From the NCBI GenBank assembly GCA_002389995.1, contig DGRR01000083.1, forward strand, positions 1-10,527: 10,527 nucleotides of DNA, given 5' to 3'. The notes under the pieces were generated by a model that ran no database searches, had not been told where the DNA came from, and saw only the letters and a program-made list of their open reading frames with translations. Positions within the stretch are counted from its first letter, which is position 1, and each line of letters opens with the position of its first letter. Both the position numbers and the translations under genes were made by a program. The DNA is from Ruminococcus sp. UBA4383. Its GTDB lineage: Bacteria > Bacillota > Clostridia > Oscillospirales > Ruminococcaceae. This document shows, one piece after another, positions 1-8,300 of the stretch.

Positions 1-19
1 CATGAATCAGGGATTTTTT

Positions 20-48
20 AAAATTTTCTGTCAATGTCAGGAAATTTT
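20..48 (+). terminator. Weak AT-rich hairpin, possible terminator of an upstream gene
   Basis: Arms at 20-30 and 38-48 pair over 11 positions around a 7-nt loop (31-37). One pair is U.G if the RNA is read on the + strand, and a short T-rich run follows. An outer pair of 6-nt arms (ATGAAT 2-7, ATTCAT 50-55) encloses it. The stem is almost all A/T, so it would be a poor intrinsic terminator, and no gene end is visible upstream in the window. It may be chance folding of AT-rich DNA. Confidence 0.2.
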
Positions 49-60
49 TATTCATATATC

Positions 61-89
61 TTGAAATTGCCAAAAAAGTGTGCTATAAT
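61..89 (+). promoter_or_regulatory. Sigma-A promoter of the methyltransferase gene
   Basis: A -35 box TTGAAA (61-66, 5 of 6 consensus) is separated by exactly 17 nt from a perfect -10 box TATAAT (84-89). The -10 is preceded by TGC (81-83), which makes it an extended -10 element. Transcription should start near 96, giving a leader of about 108 nt before the ATG at 204. I saw no riboswitch-like fold in that leader. Confidence 0.8.
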
Positions 90-203
90 AAAATTATAGT
101 TTGATTATACTAACTTAATCACCTTATTGTCAGACACTATATATGTAATACAAAAGCAATTAAGAATTTGTATAAACTAACTTATAAAAAGGAGGTATAT
201 TTT

Positions 204-854
204 ATGACAAGCAAAGAATACAAAACCCTCTCCATAAAGGAGTTTACCAAAGCCGCTGAAGTCTATGAATCCGACCATGCAGGTGTATACAAAATGTGCA
301 AAAAAGACTATCCCGATGTACTGGCAGAACTGGAAAAAGAACCTTTTTCCGATTTGCTGGACTGCGGCTGCGGAACAGCACCAATGCTGACATTACTGCA
401 TAAAAAATATCCTGACAAGCACTACACAGGCATTGACATCACCCCGAAAATGATTGAAGTCGCAAAGAGAAAAAGAATGAAAGGCGTGAAACTCATAGTC
501 GGTGACTGCGAAAATCTTCCGTTCGAGAAAAATTCCTTTGATGTGGTTATCTGCTGTGAAAGTTTTCATCATTATCCCAATCCGCAGGACTTTTTCAAAA
601 GTGTATACCGTGTTCTGCGTCCCAACGGCAGACTGATTCTCAGGGATATGACAATGAGTACCGCTGCTGTACGCTGGTTCTGCAATACAATTGAAATGCC
701 AATTGCACACCTGATTGGAAAGGGAGATGTGCGTATTTATGGCAGAGATGATATCAGGAAACTTTGCAGAAGCTCAGGACTCCGCCTTGAATCCTTTGAA
801 AAGCGTGGATTCTGCCGCCTGCATTGTGTGATTCGCAAGCCTTCAAAATCGTAA
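204..854 (+). CDS. Class I SAM-dependent methyltransferase (Methyltransf_11 / UbiE-like fold)
   Basis: The 216-residue product has the ordered motifs of a Rossmann-fold methyltransferase: motif I LDCGCGT (52-58) for S-adenosylmethionine binding, an acidic residue ending strand 2 in GIDIT (D78), VGDCENLPF (99-107, D101 likely contacting adenine), FDVVICCESFHH (112-123), and LRPNGRLIL (138-146). The length is normal for a single-domain enzyme. An in-frame start exists 36 nt upstream, but the AAGGAGG at 189-195 sits 8 nt before the ATG at 204, which decides the start. No signal peptide or membrane segment is visible, so it should be cytoplasmic. The substrate cannot be told; small molecules, quinones and tRNA or protein targets are all found in this superfamily. 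It has its own promoter and is followed after 169 nt by the kinase-NTPase gene, which also has its own promoter, so co-function is only suggested by adjacency. Confidence 0.9.
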   Translation: MTSKEYKTLSIKEFTKAAEVYESDHAGVYKMCKKDYPDVLAELEKEPFSDLLDCGCGTAPMLTLLHKKYPDKHYTGIDITPKMIEVAKRKRMKGVKLIVGDCENLPFEKNSFDVVICCESFHHYPNPQDFFKSVYRVLRPNGRLILRDMTMSTAAVRWFCNTIEMPIAHLIGKGDVRIYGRDDIRKLCRSSGLRLESFEKRGFCRLHCVIRKPSKS

Positions 855-878
855 TTCAATAACTGATTTAATTTTATG

Positions 879-907
879 TTGACTTTTAAACTTATCTGCG
901 GTATAAT
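879..907 (+). promoter_or_regulatory. Sigma-A promoter of the kinase-STAND gene
   Basis: TTGACT (879-884, 5 of 6 consensus) and a perfect TATAAT (902-907) are separated by 17 nt. Transcription should start near 914, leaving a leader of about 110 nt. The promoter lies wholly between the methyltransferase stop (854) and the kinase gene, so the kinase gene can be transcribed on its own. Confidence 0.8.
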
Positions 908-925
908 GTTACATATAATTCAGTA

Positions 926-955
926 TTGAACACAAATTACTTTGTTATACATAAT
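926..955 (+). promoter_or_regulatory. Possible secondary promoter in the kinase-gene leader
   Basis: TTGAAC (926-931) and CATAAT (950-955) are spaced by 18 nt, each a partial match to consensus. A further perfect TATAAT lies at 995-1000 without a good -35 box; it would give a start about 17 nt before the ATG. In AT-rich DNA such matches arise by chance, so this is weaker than the 879-907 promoter. Confidence 0.25.
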
Positions 956-988
956 GAACGGAATTGATTTTTATAACTGTCTGTTCAT
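954..988 (+). promoter_or_regulatory. Inverted repeat in the kinase-gene leader (hairpin or operator)
   Basis: ATGAACGGA (954-962) and TCTGTTCAT (980-988) form a 9-bp dyad around a 17-nt spacer. The only non-Watson-Crick position becomes a G.U pair in the + strand RNA, which favours an mRNA hairpin over chance. It lies between the main promoter and the ribosome binding site, and just upstream of the extra TATAAT at 995-1000. It could also be a binding site for a dimeric regulator. No specific regulator family is recognised. Confidence 0.35.
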
Positions 989-1023
989 AGCGTGTATAAT
1001 ATAAGTGAAAGGAGGCTGATTAT

Positions 1024-3723
1024 ATGCTTGAAAACGGTTACACGCTTTTTGCTGACGGCAGACAGTACACAATTATTGAAAATCTTGGCAGAGGTGCGAA
1101 TACTATTGCTTATCTCGCAGAATGTACGCATGGAACGCTGAAAACAAAGTGTATTCTGAAAGAATACGCTCCCCGTAACAGCAACGACTTTGAAGTCGGA
1201 AAAGCTCGTTTTCTTGAATCAGGAAAGACTCAGAACAAAATCAGACAGGAATCCTGTCTGAATAATCAGACTCCGCCTGTCAGTCATGTTTTTGAAGCGA
1301 ACGGAACGGCTTTTATAGATGTTGTCTGCTATAACGGCACAACACTTGACAGGCTTGATGTAACTTTACCGCAGTATATGGCAATTTGTGAGACAATAGC
1401 AAAGACTGTGGGCTATTATCACAAATCGGGATTTCTATGCCTTGACTTAAAACCCGAAAACATTTTTATTCTGCAAAATACTCCTGATGATACAGTTACA
1501 CAACTTGTGGAGTTTATTGATTTTGACAGTATCTGTGATATGAATAACAACAATACACTGTTTTCCTATACAAGAGAATGGGCTGCGCCTGAACAGATGA
1601 ATCCTTATGCGACTGCAAAAATAGGCATGACCACTGATATATATACTGTTGGTGAAATTGTTTTTTATATTATTTTCGGCAGACATTCAATGGAAACTGA
1701 GCATAGAGGGTTTTCAAAATATCCGTTTGATGAGTGCAGGCGTGAGTATCATAAATTCACGGAACGTCCGGATGTTCAGGCGATTTTTAATGTACTTTTC
1801 AGAAATACAATACGCTCATCTGCTTCCAACCGCTTTAAGAATATTGATGAAGTCACAAAACTTCTCACTGAACTTGTTGAACTGCTGAACAGGAAAGATT
1901 ATATTATTCCGATACTTCCGTCAGTATCGCCTGATTTTGTTGGCAGGGATACGGAAATCAGAAGAATAGCAGATAATCTGCAAAAAAATAAAGTCCTGTA
2001 TATTACAGGAATCGGCGGTATAGGCAAGACTGCACTTGTAAAGAATTACATTGCAAAATATCGGACGGAGTATGAAGTTATTGTGTATCTTGAATATGAC
2101 GGCGATATCAGGCACACTTTCTGTGATGATATGCAGTTGCAGATAAGTACGGTATCACGGCAGGACGGTGAATCTTATGAGGAATATTTTCCCCATAAAC
2201 TGAAATCTTTCAGGCGTATCTGCGGTGAAAGGAAAGTGCTTTTTATACTTGATAACTATACGGACAGACTTACAAAAGACCTTAGCCGTATTATTGACTG
2301 CGGATATGATACTATTATCGCAACAAGAAATAAACCGCCGAAAAACAGTTTTCAATTTATTGAAATCGGCGCACTTTCAGATATTTCCGACATTTACAGG
2401 CTCATATCACTGAATCTTGACCGCACTCCCACAAAGGAAGAACGGCTTTGCTTTGAGGAAATAATTACACTTGTGCAGGGACATACTCTTGTAATTGAAC
2501 TTGTTGCAAGACAGATTTCGGCAGGTAATCTTGATATTCATACGGCACTTGAACGGATTCGTGAAAATGGTTTTTCTCACTTTTCAGATGAAAAAATCGG
2601 AAATATCAAGGACGGCGAAGAAGTATATGATACGCTTTCGGCTATTATTTCGGCATTATTCGATGCAGGCAATATGAACAGTTCTGCAAGGCTCACACTG
2701 CAAATTCTTGCTTTGATGAATGTGAGAGGTCTTGAAAAAAGTCTTGTGCAGAAGTTTTTTCCTGATATTCAGACTGAAACGATTTCAGGTCTTGCGGCTG
2801 AGGGCTGGCTCTGCGATGATAACAGAATACGTCTTCACCCCGTAATTGCGGAAACCGTTCGTTACTGGCTGTGGTCTGCGGAAAAAATTTCTGTCATGGA
2901 GTATCACAAAAAAATGACAGACATATATGCAGGCATGGCAAACACCGTGCAGATTAAAGAAATACTGCGTTGTGCAAGTTCTTTTACAAGTATGCACAAT
3001 CATCATATTATCAGGGGAATGTATTATGATATGCTCGGCTGTTATTATGATACTCTGCTTGGCGGTGCATATTATCCTGAAAACGACAAAGAGGCACAGT
3101 TGCTTGAAAAACTGACAGATTCAGCTCGCAAGGCTATATATGAAATGGAACAGGAGACTGACAGACGCAAATTGAAATATCTTACGCAGTATTATCTCTC
3201 TCTGGCAAGTATTTTGATAAGGAGCGTTCCCGATTATTATGATGAAGCCGCTGAACTTCTTGACAAGGTACATAGTCTGATAGCGGAGAACACTGACAAT
3301 CATTGTTATTATTGTATGGTATCAGCTTGGTACTATACACTTGCCCAGCCCGATATTGAAAAAACAAAGGCATTGACAGAAAAGGCGGAACATATTGCAG
3401 GACAGGTATTCCCGACAGATTTGGAAATTATCGACATAATTCATATTCCGACTGCCAACTGTTTCTATTATCATAATGAACTCCGCTGCGCTGCCGATAA
3501 GATAGAAGAAGCTGTGGAGATATGCAGGAAATATCCTGAAATACTCCCATACATCGACAAACAGGCGGAACTGCTGAATATTCTGCTTGACATCTGTCTC
3601 GCTATGAATGACAAAACAAAATGCCGTGAACTTATCGCAGAAATAGACCATATCAACGAAACATACAAGGAACAGGGCATATGCCGTGAGGTATCACCTG
3701 ATATAAAAAAACAGTCCCTTTGA
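1024..3723 (+). CDS. Ser/Thr protein kinase - STAND NTPase - TPR-like fusion protein
   Basis: This 899-residue protein starts at the ATG 8 nt after AAGGAGG (1009-1015). Kinase domain (about 15-285): glycine loop LGRGANT (21-27), ATP lysine K46 in ILKEYA, catalytic loop LDLKPEN (140-146, D141 and K143 present), metal site DFD (166-168, in place of DFG) and APE (188-190). The HRD arginine is leucine, but the catalytic residues are kept. STAND/NB-ARC-like NTPase (about 303-500): FVGRD (305-309), Walker A GIGGIGKT (329-336), Walker B VLFILDN (405-411), an ATR motif (433-435) and GHTLVIEL (486-493, the GLPLAL-like site). A winged-helix-like part follows (about 555-615, with RLHPVI), then an all-helical, TPR-like C-terminus (about 625-885). 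No membrane segment is seen, so it is probably cytoplasmic. STAND proteins usually stay off until the C-terminal sensor binds a ligand; here the kinase would be the output. Whether this is antiphage defence or ordinary signalling cannot be told. Domain order is firm; repeat boundaries are approximate. Confidence 0.9.
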   Translation: MLENGYTLFADGRQYTIIENLGRGANTIAYLAECTHGTLKTKCILKEYAPRNSNDFEVGKARFLESGKTQNKIRQESCLNNQTPPVSHVFEANGTAFIDVVCYNGTTLDRLDVTLPQYMAICETIAKTVGYYHKSGFLCLDLKPENIFILQNTPDDTVTQLVEFIDFDSICDMNNNNTLFSYTREWAAPEQMNPYATAKIGMTTDIYTVGEIVFYIIFGRHSMETEHRGFSKYPFDECRREYHKFTERPDVQAIFNVLFRNTIRSSASNRFKNIDEVTKLLTELVELLNRKDYIIPILPSVSPDFVGRDTEIRRIADNLQKNKVLYITGIGGIGKTALVKNYIAKYRTEYEVIVYLEYDGDIRHTFCDDMQLQISTVSRQDGESYEEYFPHKLKSFRRICGERKVLFILDNYTDRLTKDLSRIIDCGYDTIIATRNKPPKNSFQFIEIGALSDISDIYRLISLNLDRTPTKEERLCFEEIITLVQGHTLVIELVARQISAGNLDIHTALERIRENGFSHFSDEKIGNIKDGEEVYDTLSAIISALFDAGNMNSSARLTLQILALMNVRGLEKSLVQKFFPDIQTETISGLAAEGWLCDDNRIRLHPVIAETVRYWLWSAEKISVMEYHKKMTDIYAGMANTVQIKEILRCASSFTSMHNHHIIRGMYYDMLGCYYDTLLGGAYYPENDKEAQLLEKLTDSARKAIYEMEQETDRRKLKYLTQYYLSLASILIRSVPDYYDEAAELLDKVHSLIAENTDNHCYYCMVSAWYYTLAQPDIEKTKALTEKAEHIAGQVFPTDLEIIDIIHIPTANCFYYHNELRCAADKIEEAVEICRKYPEILPYIDKQAELLNILLDICLAMNDKTKCRELIAEIDHINETYKEQGICREVSPDIKKQSL

Positions 3724-3744
3724 TTTAACAGAGGGACTGTTTTT
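3705..3744. terminator. Bidirectional intrinsic terminator between convergent genes
   Basis: ACAGTCCCT (3711-3719) and AGGGACTGT (3732-3740) are perfect 9-bp arms, flanked by six A on the left and four T on the right. The structure therefore has a U-tract in either direction. It serves the kinase gene on + and the permease remnant on -, whose stop lies 50 nt away. The left arm sits inside the kinase coding region and encodes its last residues, with the TGA stop (3721-3723) in the loop. Confidence 0.85.
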
Positions 3745-3793
3745 ATAATTTAAAATTAAATTTACGATTTAATACAGCAACAGAAAAAATTTG

Positions 3794-5041
3794 TCATTCA
3801 AGTTTTGCGAGATTTTCCGCTGCTTTTTTCACTGCAAAATTATTGAATACAACTGACAGTACAGCACTGACAATCAGGCAGGCAACGAATATAAGTGCAA
3901 CAATATTAATAACAATCAAATCTTTTGCCTTTGAAAAGGCAGATACAAATACAAAGGACATCATAAAGAATATGAATCCTATTACATCTAATGCTATATT
4001 GACAGGACTGAGTTTTCTGGAAAATTCTGTTTCACTGTCCCAGTTGAAGTTTGGATTTACAGAATTTTTCAGGAGCATGATATTTATGAAAATCAAATTG
4101 AGAAAAAAACTCATAGCTGCACCCAAAATAATCGTCCGGAAACTTTTGAAAGAAACAATATTCATAACAATACAAATAATACCTGCAAGAATGATATAAA
4201 ATACGCTTCCGAATGAACAGATAATCATTGAAAAATTACGTTTGCTCTTGTAATATTCTTTAAAATCAATCGGTAATGACTGCATAACGCTGAAATTGAT
4301 GCCTTCACGCAAAAACGCTGTACTCGGCAGAATATTATAACCGCATGAAAAACATGATGCCGACATCGCAAATGATACAAAGACAATCAAAGAATGAGCC
4401 GTACTGAGCGGTAACTTTACTTCACGAAATGTGTCATCTCCAAAAAGAATCGGAAATACAAAAAGCAACGGTCATATAAGTGTCAGGACAAATCCGTATA
4501 TCATGTAAGCAGGATTTCTGCGGGAACTTTTTGCTTCATATAAAGTCAGTGCTTTCAGCACACTGTTTTTTTCGTTGCTGCGGATAAGTTCATCGGATAC
4601 GGGCTTGCTTTTAGTGCTTGTATTCTGCATTGAAAGAGCCGTATCAAGATAAAAAGCCCTGACAGCAAGCACTGCCAGCAATATAACAGCGGCTGAAATT
4701 CCTGTAACAGGTATCAGAATACTTGAAAGCAGAGTACCGATTACAAATGTAATTCCTGCGCCTTCCCGAATACCATATCCAAGGCAGACATAGTTCAGAA
4801 CTCCGATACCAATAAGCACGGGAGATGAAGAAACTATCACAAGTTTTGCCGTTACTATCTGTGATGCGGAAAAAGGCAGCGGCAGAAGCGGTTCAAGGTC
4901 ACCAGACATATAAAGTACATTTACTGTATCTTTAAATGCAAGCACAAAGCTTAAAATCATAATGCAGAGCATCATTATCTGCGACAGGTTTTCGGCAGTG
5001 ATAAACTTTGCCGCACGGGGCTGAATCAGGTACATAATCAC
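3794..5041 (-). pseudogene. ABC-2-type transporter permease, broken by an in-frame TGA
   Basis: Two stretches of 189 codons (5041-4475) and 225 codons (4471-3797) lie in the same frame, separated only by TGA at 4474-4472. The reading LTLI-stop-PLLFVFPILF looks like one transmembrane helix, and TGG to TGA would explain it. The product is highly hydrophobic, with about ten membrane segments. One segment reads LYMSGDLEPLLPLPFSASQI, which resembles the LLxLP motif region of Firmicute ABC exporter permeases. Both halves together make about 414 residues, against roughly 500-550 for the family as I recall it, and the N-terminus is missing: upstream in frame is another TGA (5065-5063), then TAG. The GTG at 5041 has no ribosome binding site, so it marks only the open frame. 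No ATPase partner is present. It is most likely a dead gene; a sequence error at 4472-4474 remains possible. Confidence 0.7.
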
Positions 5042-5138
5042 AAATATTAAAGCGGCAAAGAGTCAATCCCAAATTCTGTGTAAACGCAAAATAGGGCAAT
5101 AGAAAAGTGTTATTCCAAGCTAAAGATGAAGAATAAAA

Positions 5139-5171
5139 TAAGAGTGTGCTGAAAAATCGGCACACTCTTTT
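5139..5171 (-). terminator. Hairpin terminator downstream of the dockerin gene
   Basis: AAGAGTGTGC (5140-5149) and GCACACTCTT (5160-5169) form a perfect 10-bp stem with a 10-nt loop. On the - strand it is followed by the T-rich run TTATTTTATT, and on the + strand by TTTT. It lies about 130 nt beyond the stop of the dockerin protein gene and no + gene ends before it, so it most likely ends the dockerin transcript. Confidence 0.65.
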
Positions 5172-5301
5172 CATAAGGTGATGTTATAAACGAATTTGAT
5201 TGTCTGGATATGATAATCATAAAATATACAGATTACTCAACAGAAAAAACGTCTGAAATCTATATTTCTATTTCCTTCATAAAAATCTTGTCATCAGTAT
5301 A

Positions 5302-8300
5302 TCAGTCGAGTTTATCTATAACCTTTGCGTCATAAAGCTGGATAACAGCAGCGTCCTTACCTGTTACACCTTCAATACCGTCAACATCAGCATTTGCCTT
5401 TGCCTTTTCGCTGAGAGCAAACTTATTGGCGTTTGCGACATACTGAAGGATTCTTACAGCATCAGAGATACTAACTTTACCGTCCTCATTTGCATCACCT
5501 GCAAGTCTGTCGCTTACGGGAGCATCTGTGGGCTTATCGGTGGGTTTCTCCGTAGGAGGTTCTGTTGACGGGAGAATGATTTCCCCGTTGATATCCTGGA
5601 AGTTTATGCTGTTCTTTTCTGCATATTCCTGAACAGTAGAACCGGGTTCTCCGGCGAGTACGAACATATTATTGACCTTGCCGCCAACGAATCCGATGCA
5701 TTTTGTACCCATTTTCGGGTTGCCTTTTACTTTGAGGAGGCTGAGATTATTGCAGTTGGAGAATGCATTTGTCTCAATAGCTTCGGGAGTACCGTCTGCA
5801 AATGTAACATTTGTAAGAATACTGTCATCTGCGAATGCATTTGAACCTATTTTCTTTACATTAAGAACTGCGGTTTCAAGCGACTGACACTTCTGGAAAG
5901 TACCTGCACCGATTGAATCAGCAGTAACGGTTACTTTCTTGAGGGCGGAACAGCTATTAAATACATTTGCCGCAATATTTTCTGAAGAAACTTCAACGGT
6001 TTCAAGAACCTGACTTCCTGCAAATGCCTTCTGACCGATATCAGTAAGATTGCCTATATTGAGTTTTGTGAAAGCAGTGTTTTCAAATGCACTTGCTCCT
6101 ATCTGAGTAATATTTGAGAAGTCAAACTTATTGAAGCTTGTGCAGTTGAGGAAGCATGAAGCGGGTACTGTGGTTACATCACTTGTAACAGAAACAGTCG
6201 GGAGACTTGTACAATTCTGGAACATACCTGATGTAAGAGTTGATACATTTGCCTCTGTGATTGAAGAACAGCCTGAATACTGTGTATTGCCCTTGAAGAT
6301 AGTGTCTGTATTTGCGGAGATATCTGTAAGTGCAGCGCAGTTTGCAAATGCAGAGCCATTTATCTCCTTTGCGATTACGGGGTCAGAAGTGCCTTTCTTT
6401 ATAACCTTGGTAAGGTTGAGACAACCGCTGAAAGCCTTTTCACTGAATACATCGGCAGTAGTTTCAACGCTGACAAGTGCGGGACAATCAATGAACATTG
6501 ATGAAGTGATGATCGGACCTTCATAGACAGCAGTTTTGAGTACGGGACACTTTGAGAACACACTTGCACCGACTGAGAACTTGTCAACACCGGGCGAGAG
6601 TATAGTTGCAGATTCAAGATACTGGCAGTCTGCGAATGCAGATGCACCTATAACGACAGTACCGCCAATCATTCCGTCAATTGAAACTTTCTTTACAGCA
6701 CTGTTCTGGAAAGCACTTGCGCCTATTGTAGAAATAAGACCTCTTACTTCAATATCGAGCTGTGAGCAGTTCTGGAAACACTTTGCACCGTAGTCTTCAG
6801 CCTTTATCTCTGTGCCGCTGTCTGAAATGCTTTTAAGTTCGGAACAGTTCATGAAAGCACTTGACTCAAGTATTCTGAGGGCAGGAAGATTGAGTTTTGT
6901 GAGAGCTGAACAGTTGGAGAAACACTCTTTTCCTATAACGGAAACACCTGAAATATCTCCGCCTATTTCGGTAAGGGAAGTACAGCCTGAGAACATACCT
7001 GAGGAAAGCTTGACTTTATCTTCTACCTTTATGGTAATTTTCTTTGCAGCTGAACAGTTTTTGAAAGTATAGCCGCTTGCTGAATTTGTATCATCTGGGT
7101 CGTTTGTTATTTTTATTCCCTTGGAATCTTCCTTTATACTACCGCCGTACTGGTCGGAGAGGAGAGTTATTTCCGTCATTGAGGAACAGCCTTCAAGAGC
7201 ATTGTTTCCGACAACCTTACAGTCACCGACTTTGAAGAAAGTCATTCCCGAGCAGTTCTTGAAAGCAGTATCTCTTATGTACTGAGTATTGGGAATACTT
7301 ACTGACTTTACGCCTGTACAGCCTTCAAAGGCACTTATTCCGACATCTGTTACGGAGGGGAAATTAATATCCGTAAGCTTTGCACAGTTCTTGAAAGCCT
7401 TGTCCTTGATTTTTACCTTATTTTCGCAGGTATTGCTTCCTACACCGCTGAGGTATTCTACATTTCTTGCCTTACTGAGTTCATACTCGCCACGGTTGGC
7501 ATATCTTACTGTTGTGAGGTTTATATCGCCTTCAAACATAGAAGGAGCGATTCTCTGGAGTGTTGTAGGGATAACTACACCTATAAGGGAAGTACAGCCT
7601 GAGAACACACCGTCACCAACGCCATAGCCTGTTGTACTGAATTCATCGGTCCAGTCGCAGAGTGTTTTCGGCAGACCGACAACATATTTAAGTGAAGTAC
7701 AGCTCTGGAAACAGCCGCCTGCAAGTGTAGTGAGTATATCATTGAATTCGATGTTGACGAGAGAAGTACAGCCGTTGAAACAGTTCTGGTCAGCAGCCCA
7801 TACATTCTTTCCGAATATTACATCTGTTGCGCTTGTATTCTGATAGAAAGCTTTTTTGCCAAGGAATACAATATTATCAGGCATTTTGATTTCCTTTATT
7901 GAGGAACAGCCTTCATATGCATTGTCGCCTACTGTAAGGACTTCATAATTTGAAACATCTTCACCGTACCACTGATTGAACAAAGGAGCAGATACAGGAG
8001 TTTTTGCAAATGCAGAAACGCCGATTTCTCTTATATATTCAGGGTGAGCGAAAGAAACTTCCGTAAGAGCAGTACTGCTGCAAAAGTCTTTTGGAATTAC
8101 AGGCATATCATTATTTACAGAGAGTTTTTTAAGACCGCTTCCTGTGAAAGCACCTTCACTGACGAGCTTGACGCTTTCAGGGATAGTAATTTCTGTTATG
8201 TAAGCGCATTTGCTGAAAGCATTTTTTCCTATATAATCAACGCCTGTGAAGTCGATTGATTTGAGGTAAGAGCCTGCAAAAGCACTGTCTGCAATATACC

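Noticed and set aside
109..184. 9-nt direct repeat ACTAACTTA (109-117 and 176-184) in the methyltransferase leader
   Set aside because: It is short, AT-rich and without further structure, as expected by chance in such DNA.
4472..4474. TGA as selenocysteine or reassigned codon
   Set aside because: The permease family is not known to contain selenocysteine, no suitable hairpin follows, and TGA ends five other frames here in the ordinary way.
4932..5174. 80-codon - strand frame starting at 5174
   Set aside because: It has no ribosome binding site, begins inside the terminator hairpin, and overlaps the permease remnant in another frame. It has no homology-like features.
5177..5335. Open + strand frame containing an ATG at 5210 (41 codons) after an AAGGTGAT-like sequence
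   Set aside because: The ATG lies far from the ribosome-binding-like sequence, the frame runs antisense into the dockerin gene's 3' end, and no domain or membrane pattern is recognisable.
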